64,000 bases of DNA from contig JADJHN010000003.1 in NCBI GenBank assembly GCA_016707485.1, forward strand, positions 124,001-188,000, given 5' to 3'. Below are positions 27,062 to 33,711 of this stretch, piece after piece. Below the pieces are notes generated by a model. The model was given only the letters and a program-made list of their open reading frames with translations, was not told the DNA's origin and searched no databases. Both the position numbers and the translations under genes were made by a program. The DNA comes from Lysobacterales bacterium (GTDB lineage Bacteria; Pseudomonadota; Gammaproteobacteria; Xanthomonadales; Rhodanobacteraceae). Positions within the stretch are counted from its first letter, which is position 1; each line of letters opens with the position of its first letter.

Positions 27062-27381
27062 TGCACCCAAGGAAAACTGAAATCGTTGCTGAGCGAGAGC
27101 TATTATTTTCTGCTAAAGGAGAAAGCGTTCAGCACAAAGTCACTGTGCGAGTATATCGGCCGTTCGAAGTTCAACCGGAGGATGTTGGCTTCGATTTCAG
27201 CGCTGGAACTGCATGTTGCCGGGTTGAGTTTGAAGGGTTGGAAGAGCCTGAATACTTGGCATATGGCGCGGACACGCTTCAGGCGTTGTCCTTGGCGGTG
27301 GATATCGATCCGGTGCTCCGCGGAATGTCGAAGAAGTACGATTTCTATTTCGATACTGGCGAGGGTTACTTCGACGAATGA
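27061..27381 (+). CDS. Probable immunity protein for the RHS tail
   Basis: A 106-residue acidic protein whose ATG overlaps the RHS stop codon (TGATG). The sequence has RVEFEGLEEPEYLAYGADTL followed by QALSLAVDIDPVLRG and ends acidic (YDFYFDTGEGYFDE). It looks like the small uncharacterised DUF6968-type proteins, an assignment from memory at moderate confidence. Immediate coupling to an RHS toxin-type gene, small size and acidity fit an immunity protein. A GTG three bases upstream is an alternative start. The DNA is AT-rich relative to the genome, like the RHS tail, so the two probably travelled together. Confidence 0.65.
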   Translation: MHPRKTEIVAERELLFSAKGESVQHKVTVRVYRPFEVQPEDVGFDFSAGTACCRVEFEGLEEPEYLAYGADTLQALSLAVDIDPVLRGMSKKYDFYFDTGEGYFDE

Positions 27382-27392
27382 TGGCAGGGCAT

Positions 27393-27407
27393 GGGGTCAC
27401 TGACCCC
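27393..27407. repeat. GGGGTCA palindrome
   Basis: GGGGTCACTGACCCC is a perfect 15-base palindrome with a central C. Its arms equal the outer seven bases of the RAYT element ends at 27674 and 28574. It may be a scar of a second element or two abutting ends. Confidence 0.5.
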
Positions 27408-27492
27408 ACGGATCGATGGGGCCGGTGGCGATTGATTTGCTGCCCGTTCTTCATCCAGCCCCGCGCGAGCATCGTCATTGAGCATTGACGGC

Positions 27493-27673
27493 TCACCCAA
27501 AACGCTTGAGCGCATCGCTGGCTTTGAGGATAGCGATGCCCTGATGCTGGCCAAGCTCAAGCAGATCGCGGTCGCCGGAGACGATGGCATCGGCGCGAGC
27601 GGCGAGCGCACAGGCGATGACGTGATCGTCGTCGGGATCAGTCGGTACGACGCGGGGAACAAACACACCGCTC
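27493..27673 (-). pseudogene. PIN-domain toxin gene, 5' part lost
   Basis: The last roughly 60 codons of a PIN-domain (VapC-like, PilT N-terminal) RNase toxin: VVPTDPDDDHVIACALAARA followed by DAIVSGDRDLLELGQHQGIAIL. The acidic DDDHVIA and SGDRDLL segments are the C-terminal metal-binding parts of the domain. The sequence stops making sense where the RAYT inverted repeat begins at 27674, so the first half of the gene, including the first catalytic Asp, and any antitoxin gene are gone. It must be inactive as a toxin. The most direct reading is that the RAYT element inserted into it or fused to it. Confidence 0.75.
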
Positions 27674-27698
27674 GGGGTCAGGTCTTGTTTTGCAACAT
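27674..27698 (+). repeat. Left terminal inverted repeat of the RAYT element
   Basis: 25 bp beginning GGGGTCAGGTC and ending GCAACAT; pairs with 28550-28574 with one mismatch (GCAAC against GAAAC). Confidence 0.85.
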
Positions 27699-27719
27699 TC
27701 ACGGGTATAGCCTTCCCCG

Positions 27720-28550
27720 ATGGCCCGCCCCCTTCGCATTGAATTTTCCGGTGCGCTCTATCACGTGATGGCGCGCGGCAATGCGCGCGAAGCGATCTAT
27801 CTCGACGATGGAGATCGGCAGTCCTTCCTCGATAGCCTGGTGCGCGCCTGCGAAAGATTCGACTGGGCGCTGTGGGCGTATTGCCTGATGGACAACCATT
27901 ATCACCTGCTGGTCGAGACGCGCCGCCCGACGCTTTCGCGCGGCATGCGCGAGGTCAACGGTGTCTATACCCAGGGGTTCAACCGTCGACATCGTCGGGG
28001 CGGTCATGTCCTGCAAGGACGATTCAAGGCCATTCTGGTAGATCGCGACAGCTACTTGCTGGAAGTCTCCCGTTACATCGTGCTGAATCCCGTGCAAGCC
28101 GGGATGTGTGATTCGGCGGCTGATTGGCCGTGGAGCAGCTACCCGGCGGTGATGGGCAAGGCGGCAGCGTTGCCGTCATTGCAGGTTGACGCCACGCTGG
28201 CCTTGTTCGGCACGCAAACGGGCCCTGCGCGTCGGGCCTATGCGCGCTTCGTGGCGGAGGGAGGGTGCGATTTCGAACCCGAAGCCGCAGCCTGGGGGCA
28301 GGTTTTTCTGGGCGACGAATCGTTCATTGCACAGGCCACCCGCAAGGCAGCGGCGCCCTCACGAGAAGTCCCAAAGCGGCAGCGGGCGTGGACTTCGCTG
28401 GCGCAGATCGAACGAGCTGCCCAAGGGCGCGATTCTGCGATCCAGGCCGCCTATGCGAGCGGCGCATTTACGCTGGCCCAGATTGGCGCACACTTTGGAC
28501 TTCACTATGCATCGGTGAGTCGAATCGCACGACGTGATCAGGAGAAGTGA
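27720..28550 (+). CDS. REP-associated tyrosine transposase (Y1_Tnp, RAYT)
   Basis: A 276-residue IS200/IS605-type single-strand transposase of the RAYT branch. The HUH-type metal site is NHYHLLVETRR with the preceding ALWAYCLMD. The catalytic tyrosine lies in SRYIVLNPVQAGM, and LQGRFKAILVDRDSYLL is also typical. After the Y1 domain (about 1-150), a C-terminal extension ends in a helix-turn-helix (FTLAQIGAHFGLHYASVSRIA), as in longer RAYTs. It is flanked by inverted repeats that form the element. RAYTs move or maintain REP-like hairpins by cut-and-join on single-stranded DNA. Confidence 0.92.
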   Translation: MARPLRIEFSGALYHVMARGNAREAIYLDDGDRQSFLDSLVRACERFDWALWAYCLMDNHYHLLVETRRPTLSRGMREVNGVYTQGFNRRHRRGGHVLQGRFKAILVDRDSYLLEVSRYIVLNPVQAGMCDSAADWPWSSYPAVMGKAAALPSLQVDATLALFGTQTGPARRAYARFVAEGGCDFEPEAAAWGQVFLGDESFIAQATRKAAAPSREVPKRQRAWTSLAQIERAAQGRDSAIQAAYASGAFTLAQIGAHFGLHYASVSRIARRDQEK

Positions 28551-28574
28551 TGTTTCAAAACAAGACCTGACCCC
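28550..28574 (-). repeat. Right terminal inverted repeat of the RAYT element
   Basis: Inverted copy of 27674-27698; its outer part CCTGACCCC is then repeated again in the adjoining 20-bp tandem repeat. Confidence 0.85.
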
Positions 28575-28603
28575 ATCTGCTGAGACCTGACCCCATCTGC
28601 TGA
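28564..28603 (+). repeat. 20-bp tandem duplication at the RAYT right end
   Basis: The unit GACCTGACCCCATCTGCTGA occurs twice head to tail (28564-28583 and 28584-28603). It overlaps the outer part of the right inverted repeat, and the second copy ends exactly where homology to chaC starts. It may mark repeated end processing by the transposase. Confidence 0.85.
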
Positions 28604-28776
28604 GCGACGCCGAAATTGCGCGCCAGATTGCCTCATCCAAAGGTCCAAGCGGCCTGAACCGCGATTATTTTGCACATCTTGCCGATGCCCTGCGCGCGCT
28701 CGGCGAGAGCGATAGCCACATTGATCGCATCGAGCAGGAATTGATGACCCTGCCCGCAGAGTGATCACTCGGCATG
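28603..28776 (+). pseudogene. Displaced 3' end of the chaC-like gene
   Basis: The 174-bp right copy of the direct repeat. It encodes SDAEIARQIASSKGPSGLNR, then a block identical to the intact gene, ending EQELMTLPAE and a stop at 28762-28764. No start codon or N-terminal part is present, so it is not expressed as a protein. Its final ten codons differ from the left copy, suggesting it is the older native end, or came from a diverged relative. Confidence 0.88.
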
Positions 28777-28895
28777 CCTGATGACTCGCTCATCGCACAC
28801 GCTACCCGCTAGGCAACGACGCCCTCGTGCGAAGTACCGACACCGCCGCGAGCGTGGACATCGCCGGCACAGATGGAACGAGTTGCGACATATCG
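28777..28895 (+). pseudogene. Decayed RAYT C-terminal fragment
   Basis: This stretch aligns with 28313-28430 of the intact transposase gene. It translates as DDSLIAHATR, stop, ATTPSCEVPTPPRAWTSPAQ and MERVA, against GDESFIAQATRKAAAPSREV and PKRQRAWTSLAQIERAA. An in-frame stop replaces a Lys codon. It directly follows the chaC remnant. It shows that an older RAYT copy was present next to chaC. Confidence 0.7.
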
Positions 28896-29145
28896 CCCCC
28901 CACGATGCAGGGCCCATACGAGCAGCGCTCCAGACATTTCATGGCCTGCTGGGCTCGTACAGTTGCTGTTTGGAGCCAACCTGATTTCCTTCGCACAGAT
29001 TGGGGTCATCCGGATTGGAGTCGTACCGACCTGCAGGTGCTGGTTGCGGCGGCTGGAACTGACTCGCAGCGGGAGACAGACGACAGCACATGTTTGCAGC
29101 CAGTGATCCGTCCTGATCATCACCCTTGCGCGCTTTGCATTCAAA
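28896..29145. other. Non-coding remnant DNA
   Basis: About 250 bp between the RAYT fragment and the csbD terminator. I see no gene, repeat or clear hairpin. It may hold further decayed mobile DNA. Confidence 0.4.
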
Positions 29146-29173
29146 AGAAGAGGCCGCGATTGCGGCCTCTTCT
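29146..29173 (-). terminator. Intrinsic terminator of the csbD-like gene
   Basis: A 12-bp perfect stem, AGAAGAGGCCGC with GCGGCCTCTTCT, and a four-base loop. On the minus strand it is followed by TTTTGAATG, and on the plus strand by GTTTT, so it may work in both directions. It marks the right boundary of the mobile region. Confidence 0.85.
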
Positions 29174-29196
29174 GTTTTCCGGGCAACGATACGGAA

Positions 29197-29394
29197 TCAG
29201 ATCGTGCGCTCGTATTCGTTGACGGCCTTTTCCGCTTCGTCCTTGGCCATGCCGTAACGCTCCTGGATCTTTCCGGCCAGGTACTTGGCGTTGCCTTCGG
29301 CAACATCGAGGTCGTCGTTGGTGAGCTTTCCCCACTTTTCCTGGATGCTGCCCTTGAGTTGCTTCCACTTGCCCTGGATTCGATCTTCGTTCAT
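29197..29394 (-). CDS. CsbD-family stress response protein
   Basis: A 65-residue hydrophilic helical protein of the CsbD family (YjbJ-like). The pattern MNEDRIQGKWKQLKGSIQEK, WGKLT and the second half DVAEGNAKYLAGKIQERYGM is diagnostic. These proteins are abundant under stress and stationary phase, with no known enzymatic activity. The ATG at 29394 has a GGAG ribosome site (AAGGAGACAAGCC). An intrinsic terminator lies 23 bp after the stop. Monocistronic. Confidence 0.93.
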   Translation of the reverse strand: MNEDRIQGKWKQLKGSIQEKWGKLTNDDLDVAEGNAKYLAGKIQERYGMAKDEAEKAVNEYERTI

Positions 29395-29542
29395 GGCTTG
29401 TCTCCTTGATGGTGAGCTGGATCGTGTGTGACCCAGTTGCATCTACCTTGCCCATCAGGACATGCACGAAAAATGAATATCGGTAAATGAACGCACATAC
29501 GGTTCAGCAAGCAAGGCCACTGCGTGTGGGCGGAACATGCAT

Positions 29543-30412
29543 TCAGGCAGGACGGCGCTCGCGACGAATCAGATAGATTCCGCTGCCGACAATGATGCTG
29601 GCGCCCACCAGCATCAGGCGATCCGGTGTGGTGTGCCAGATCAATGCGTCGAAGGTGATGCCCCAGATCAGCGCGGTGTAATCGAACGGCACCACCACCG
29701 AGGCATCGCTGTGCTTGAATGCCTCGGTGATCGCGTACTGGCCCAGGGCGCCGCTGACCGCCAATCCAAGCAGGATCGGCGCGTGTTCGATGCGCACGGC
29801 CACCCAATCGTGCCAGGCTGCGGCGGTGGCAAACACGCTGAGCAGCACGATCATCCAGAACACCATGGACTGGGTGGATTCCGTGCGACCGAGCACACGC
29901 ACCGTGATCGCCGAAATGGCGTAGGCCAGCGCGGCAAACAGCACGGCCAGGCTGCCGAGGTTGAACATGCGCCCGGTATCCGGCCGCAGCACGACGAGGA
30001 CGCCGGCAAGGCCAATCGCGATGGCGGCCCAGCGTTTTGCATCGACGCGTTCGCCAAGCAGTGGCACGGCAAGAGCCGTAACCAGCAACGGCGCGACAAA
30101 GAACAATGAATACGCTTCCGCCAGGGGCAATTCACGCAACGCAAACGCAAACGCCGCCAACATGGCGACTGCGAGCACGCCGCGCAGCAGGTGCAGACGC
30201 CAACGCCGCGTGACCACCTGTCTGAATCCGCCGCTGAGGGCAACCCACAGCAACACCAAGGGCAACGAGGTCAATCCACGCAATGCGGCAACCTGCACGG
30301 CCGGATAGTGTGGCGTCAGCAGCTTGAGGCAGACGTCCATCACGGAAAAAGTGGCGACGGCGCCAAGCATGAAGAGAATGCCGCGAAGATTGGATGAGAG
30401 CGGAAGGTTCAT
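29543..30412 (-). CDS. EamA/DMT-family transporter
   Basis: A 289-residue inner-membrane protein with ten predicted helices in two EamA repeats (starts about 8 and 155), as in drug/metabolite transporters such as RhaT or YdcZ relatives. Typical features are LRGLTSLPLVLLWVAL, LPLAEAYSLFFVAPLLVTAL and the second-repeat ALGQYAITEAFKHSDASVVV. The substrate cannot be predicted. No neighbouring gene gives a clue; the divergent gene is a PDZ lipoprotein. It ends with a basic cytoplasmic tail (RRERRPA). Confidence 0.88.
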   Translation of the reverse strand: MNLPLSSNLRGILFMLGAVATFSVMDVCLKLLTPHYPAVQVAALRGLTSLPLVLLWVALSGGFRQVVTRRWRLHLLRGVLAVAMLAAFAFALRELPLAEAYSLFFVAPLLVTALAVPLLGERVDAKRWAAIAIGLAGVLVVLRPDTGRMFNLGSLAVLFAALAYAISAITVRVLGRTESTQSMVFWMIVLLSVFATAAAWHDWVAVRIEHAPILLGLAVSGALGQYAITEAFKHSDASVVVPFDYTALIWGITFDALIWHTTPDRLMLVGASIIVGSGIYLIRRERRPA

Positions 30413-30505
30413 TCCGCGATAGTCGACAAGGGCCAGTCGCCACGCAAGGGTTTCGTTCAGGAGTCATGCATGCCGGCAGACGCGGCCAGGCGTTATGCTC
30501 CACGG

Positions 30506-31249
30506 ATGAACCCGATCACGAACCCTGCCGTTTCCCTGTTCGCAGCACTCGCCCTGCTTGGCGGTTGCGCCTCCGTAAGCCACCGCATCGAGCAACCGGT
30601 CGAGGTGCCCGAGCCGGTCCCGCAGATGACCGAGGATTCCCATTACGAGGCCACCATCGAACGCGGCCCGGAATACATCGATGCCTTGCGCGCCGAACCG
30701 GCCCCGCAGCGGCCGCTGGTCATCGAGGGCAAGAGCGAGCGCGGCGACCAGCGCGAACTGGCATCGAAGGGATTCGTGCGCATCGGCAATGGCCGCTACG
30801 CAACCGATGATGCACAGGCACTGCGCGAGGCGCTCGATCTCGGCAGTCGCGTTGGCGCGGATCAGGTCTGGCTCTATCACGATTATCCCAGCGATGATGG
30901 CGAGTCCACGCCGACACGACTGCTGGCTGCCTACTACGTGCGCTTCAAGCTCCTGTTCGGCGCGACGTTCCGCAACCTCACGGCGAAGGAACGCGAATCC
31001 CTGCAACTCGAAGGCGGCGTGCAGATTGGTTCGGTGGTCGGCGGCACGCCCGCCTCGCAAGCCAACCTGATGTCGGGTGACTACGTGGTTGCGGTCAATG
31101 GCATGGCGGTCGCCGATCGCAAGCAGTTCCAGGAATTCCTCAGCGCCGCGGCCGGCAAGGCCGTCACGCTCAAGGTCATTCGCAACCAGCAGCGAGCGGA
31201 TCGCGTCGTTCGTCTCGGCGCCATGCCGGTGGCAATCAAGGATCCTTGA
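30506..31249 (+). CDS. PDZ-domain lipoprotein
   Basis: A 247-residue probable lipoprotein. The start MNPITNPAVSLFAALALLGGCAS has a lipobox LGGC with Cys near residue 21. A central region of unknown fold (ELASKGFVRIGNGRYATDDA, GADQVWLYHDY) is followed by a C-terminal PDZ domain (GVQIGSVVGGTPASQANLMSGDYVVAVNG...LKVIRNQQ). PDZ domains in such proteins usually bind protein termini in the periplasm. An ATG at 30470 would add 12 residues and spoil the signal peptide. A perfect palindrome overlaps its stop codon. Function unknown. Confidence 0.75.
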   Translation: MNPITNPAVSLFAALALLGGCASVSHRIEQPVEVPEPVPQMTEDSHYEATIERGPEYIDALRAEPAPQRPLVIEGKSERGDQRELASKGFVRIGNGRYATDDAQALREALDLGSRVGADQVWLYHDYPSDDGESTPTRLLAAYYVRFKLLFGATFRNLTAKERESLQLEGGVQIGSVVGGTPASQANLMSGDYVVAVNGMAVADRKQFQEFLSAAAGKAVTLKVIRNQQRADRVVRLGAMPVAIKDP

Positions 31250-31253
31250 TTGC
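31232..31253. terminator. Palindrome between convergent genes
   Basis: GCAATCAAG GATC CTTGATTGC, a perfect 22-bp palindrome covering the PDZ gene's stop codon and 24 bp from the ilvH stop. It could end both transcripts, but it lacks a T-run. Confidence 0.4.
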
Positions 31254-31277
31254 GGAGCAAAGCTGGCAATCGACCGA

Positions 31278-31793
31278 TCAGCCCGCCAACCGCGATTCCG
31301 CCAGACCGAGCACGCTGGCACCGCGTTCGATGGCCGCCGTGCCGCTGCGCGCGAGTTCCAGTATCGGCGCCATGCGGGTCAACCCATCCAGTATCGTGCT
31401 GATGGCCGCGCCGCTTGCGGTGAACTGCAGCACCCGCGTGGTTGCGCTCTCGTCGAGGATCATGCCGCCCTGGCGTTGGGTGAACTCGCGGATGGCGGCG
31501 GCATTTGCCGGTGTTGCCGAAACCTTGACCACCAGCAGTTCGCATTCAAGGTGATCGCGGCTGGTCAGGTCGGCGATTTCCAGCACATCGATGTACTTGC
31601 GCGACTGCTTGATGATCTGCGCAATCACCGCATCGTCGCCAAAGGTGACCAGGGTCAGGCGCGATACCTCGGGATCATGCGTGGCGGCGACGGTCAGCGA
31701 ATCGATGTTGTAGCCGCGCGCCGAGAACATGCCGGCGACCCGCGCCAGGGCACCGGCTTCGTTCTGCAGCAACATGGAAATGATATGGCGCAT
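31278..31793 (-). CDS. ilvH: Acetolactate synthase small (regulatory) subunit
   Basis: The 171-residue regulatory subunit, which activates the catalytic IlvB and gives valine feedback. An N-terminal ACT domain (RHIISMLLQNEAGALARVAGMFSARGYNIDSL) is followed by the C-terminal half with LVKVSATPANAAAIREF. Length matches IlvH/IlvN of the long type. It is the last gene of the nine-gene branched-chain operon, and its ATG shares one base with the ilvB stop codon. Confidence 0.95.
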   Translation of the reverse strand: MRHIISMLLQNEAGALARVAGMFSARGYNIDSLTVAATHDPEVSRLTLVTFGDDAVIAQIIKQSRKYIDVLEIADLTSRDHLECELLVVKVSATPANAAAIREFTQRQGGMILDESATTRVLQFTASGAAISTILDGLTRMAPILELARSGTAAIERGASVLGLAESRLAG

Positions 31794-33670
31794 CAGAACA
31801 TCTCCACGGGGCCGGATTCCTCGGCAACTGCGGCATCGCGCGAGATGATGTGTTCACCGGTGATCATCTGCGCATAGCTCGCACCGGGGCCAACCATCGG
31901 ATAGACGCAGGCATCCGGATCGATCATTACTTCAAGGAATGCCGGGCCGTCGAAGGCAATGAATTCGGCGATCACGCGCGGCAGATCTTCGGGTCGATCG
32001 AGGCGAACGGCAAACTCGAAACCGTCGGCTGCGGCAGCCTTGATGAAATCCTTCTTGTGCAGACTCTTGTCGGTGGCGGAAAAGCGACCCTTGAAGAACA
32101 GTTTCTGCCATTGCCGGACCATGCCGTCGCCGCAATTGTTGAGCACGACGACCTTGACCGGCAGGTTGTAGGTGGTCACGGTTTCCAGCTCGCCCAGGTT
32201 CATGCGGATGCTGGCATCGCCATCGATATCGATGACCAGCAGATCGCGGCGGGCGAATTGCGCACCTATTGCCGCCGGCAGGCCAAATCCCATCGTGCCC
32301 ATCGAACCCGAGGTCAACCAGCGCCGCGGTTCGGTAAAATCGAAATACTGTGCGGCCCACATCTGATGCTGGCCGACGCCGGTGCAGATGATGGCGTTGC
32401 CGCGGGTGATGCGGTTGATTTCCTCGATCACCGCGTACGGCTGAATCAAGGCACTTTGGCGATCGAAGTTGAGCGCGTGCGTTTTCTTCATGCTGGCAAT
32501 GCGGGCGTGCCAATCCGCAAAGCGGCCCTGCCCGTCTGCATCGAAGCCGGTTTGCGCGGCATGCGCGCGCAGCGTGTCGAGTGCCTGCGAGAGATCGCCG
32601 AGGTGATGCCAGTCGACGCGCTTGACCTTGTGGATCTCGGCCGGATCGACATCGAACTGGGCAATGTAGCGCGCCTTTTGCGCAAACGCGCCAGGCATGC
32701 CGGCGACGCGATCATCAAAGCGCGCACCCACTGCAATCAGGAAATCGCAATCGACCACGGCGTAGTTGGCAAACGCGGTGCCGTGCATGCCCAGCATGTG
32801 CAAGGACAATGGCTCGGTCGTGTCGCTCGCACCCAGACCCATCAAGGTCGTCGTCACCGGGATGCCGAACGCTTGGGCAAACGCGCGCAAGGCGCGGGTT
32901 GCCTCACCGGCAATGACGCCGCCACCCACGTACAGCAGCGGGCGTCGCGCCTTGCCGAGTGCAGCAAGAAATTCCTTGCAGGCCGCCGCCCCCAGGCGTG
33001 CGTCGGTAATCGCCTTGAGCCGGGTCCGATAACCCGGAATCGGCAGCACGCCGCTGCCGGCAAACACCAGTGCGGCATTCTGCACATCTTTCGGAATGTC
33101 GATGACGACCGGGCCGGGACGCCCTGTCCTGGCGACTTCGAACGCGGTGCGCAAGGTGGCTTCAAGCTTGTTCGCATCGGTGACCAGGAATACATGCTTG
33201 GCACATGCACCCATGATGCTGCTGATCGGTGCCTCCTGGAATGCATCGGTGCCGATGGCTGCGGTCGGAACCTGGCCGCTGATGACAACGATCGGAATCG
33301 AATCAGCCATGGCATCGCGGACCGGAGTGACCGTATTCGTCGCGCCCGGTCCGGAGGTGACCAGGGCCACGCCGACCTTGCCCGATGCGCGCGCATAGCC
33401 TTGCGCCATGAAGCCCGCGCCCTGCTCGTTGGCCGGAACGATCAGCGGCAATGGCTCGCTGCCATCCGCATTCGGGTTGTCGAGATTGAAGCGGAACACG
33501 GCATCGTAGACCGGCAGGATGGCACCGCCGGAGTAGCCGAAGATCACTTCGACGCCTTCGTCGGCAAGGACCTGCACGACAATTTCGGCCGCCGTCATCG
33601 GCGTGCCCGCGCGTGGGTGCGACTTGGTATCGGCCAGCGCTTCGGTGTGTTCCTGCAACATCGCATTCAT
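31793..33670 (-). CDS. ilvB: Acetolactate synthase catalytic subunit
   Basis: A 625-residue thiamine-diphosphate enzyme that condenses two pyruvates (or pyruvate and 2-oxobutyrate), the first common step to valine, leucine and isoleucine. The catalytic Glu is in IVPANEQGAGFMAQGYAR near residue 80; the FAD/quinone-derived middle domain has YVGGGVIAGEA. The TPP motif is GDASIRMNLGELETVTTYNL near 480. The ATG at 33670 follows an AGGAG ribosome site; the open frame extends upstream into ilvC but is not coding. Roughly 25 residues precede the usual start, a short extension. It pairs with ilvH downstream. Confidence 0.95.
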   Translation of the reverse strand: MNAMLQEHTEALADTKSHPRAGTPMTAAEIVVQVLADEGVEVIFGYSGGAILPVYDAVFRFNLDNPNADGSEPLPLIVPANEQGAGFMAQGYARASGKVGVALVTSGPGATNTVTPVRDAMADSIPIVVISGQVPTAAIGTDAFQEAPISSIMGACAKHVFLVTDANKLEATLRTAFEVARTGRPGPVVIDIPKDVQNAALVFAGSGVLPIPGYRTRLKAITDARLGAAACKEFLAALGKARRPLLYVGGGVIAGEATRALRAFAQAFGIPVTTTLMGLGASDTTEPLSLHMLGMHGTAFANYAVVDCDFLIAVGARFDDRVAGMPGAFAQKARYIAQFDVDPAEIHKVKRVDWHHLGDLSQALDTLRAHAAQTGFDADGQGRFADWHARIASMKKTHALNFDRQSALIQPYAVIEEINRITRGNAIICTGVGQHQMWAAQYFDFTEPRRWLTSGSMGTMGFGLPAAIGAQFARRDLLVIDIDGDASIRMNLGELETVTTYNLPVKVVVLNNCGDGMVRQWQKLFFKGRFSATDKSLHKKDFIKAAAADGFEFAVRLDRPEDLPRVIAEFIAFDGPAFLEVMIDPDACVYPMVGPGASYAQMITGEHIISRDAAVAEESGPVEMF

Positions 33671-33711
33671 CGGTGCATCTCCTGGATTTTTCGCGGATCT
33701 GGGGCGAGCGA

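Larger units (their letters stand above)
27674..28574 (+). mobile_element. RAYT element with 25-bp inverted ends
   Basis: A 901-bp unit. The left end at 27674-27698 starts GGGGTCAGGTCTTGTTTTGC and recurs inverted at 28550-28574 with a single mismatch. Between them lies only the tyrosine transposase gene, whose stop codon abuts the right repeat. The left end interrupts a PIN toxin gene. The right end is followed by a 20-bp tandem repeat and then the chaC remnant. The element looks complete and possibly active. Confidence 0.8.
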
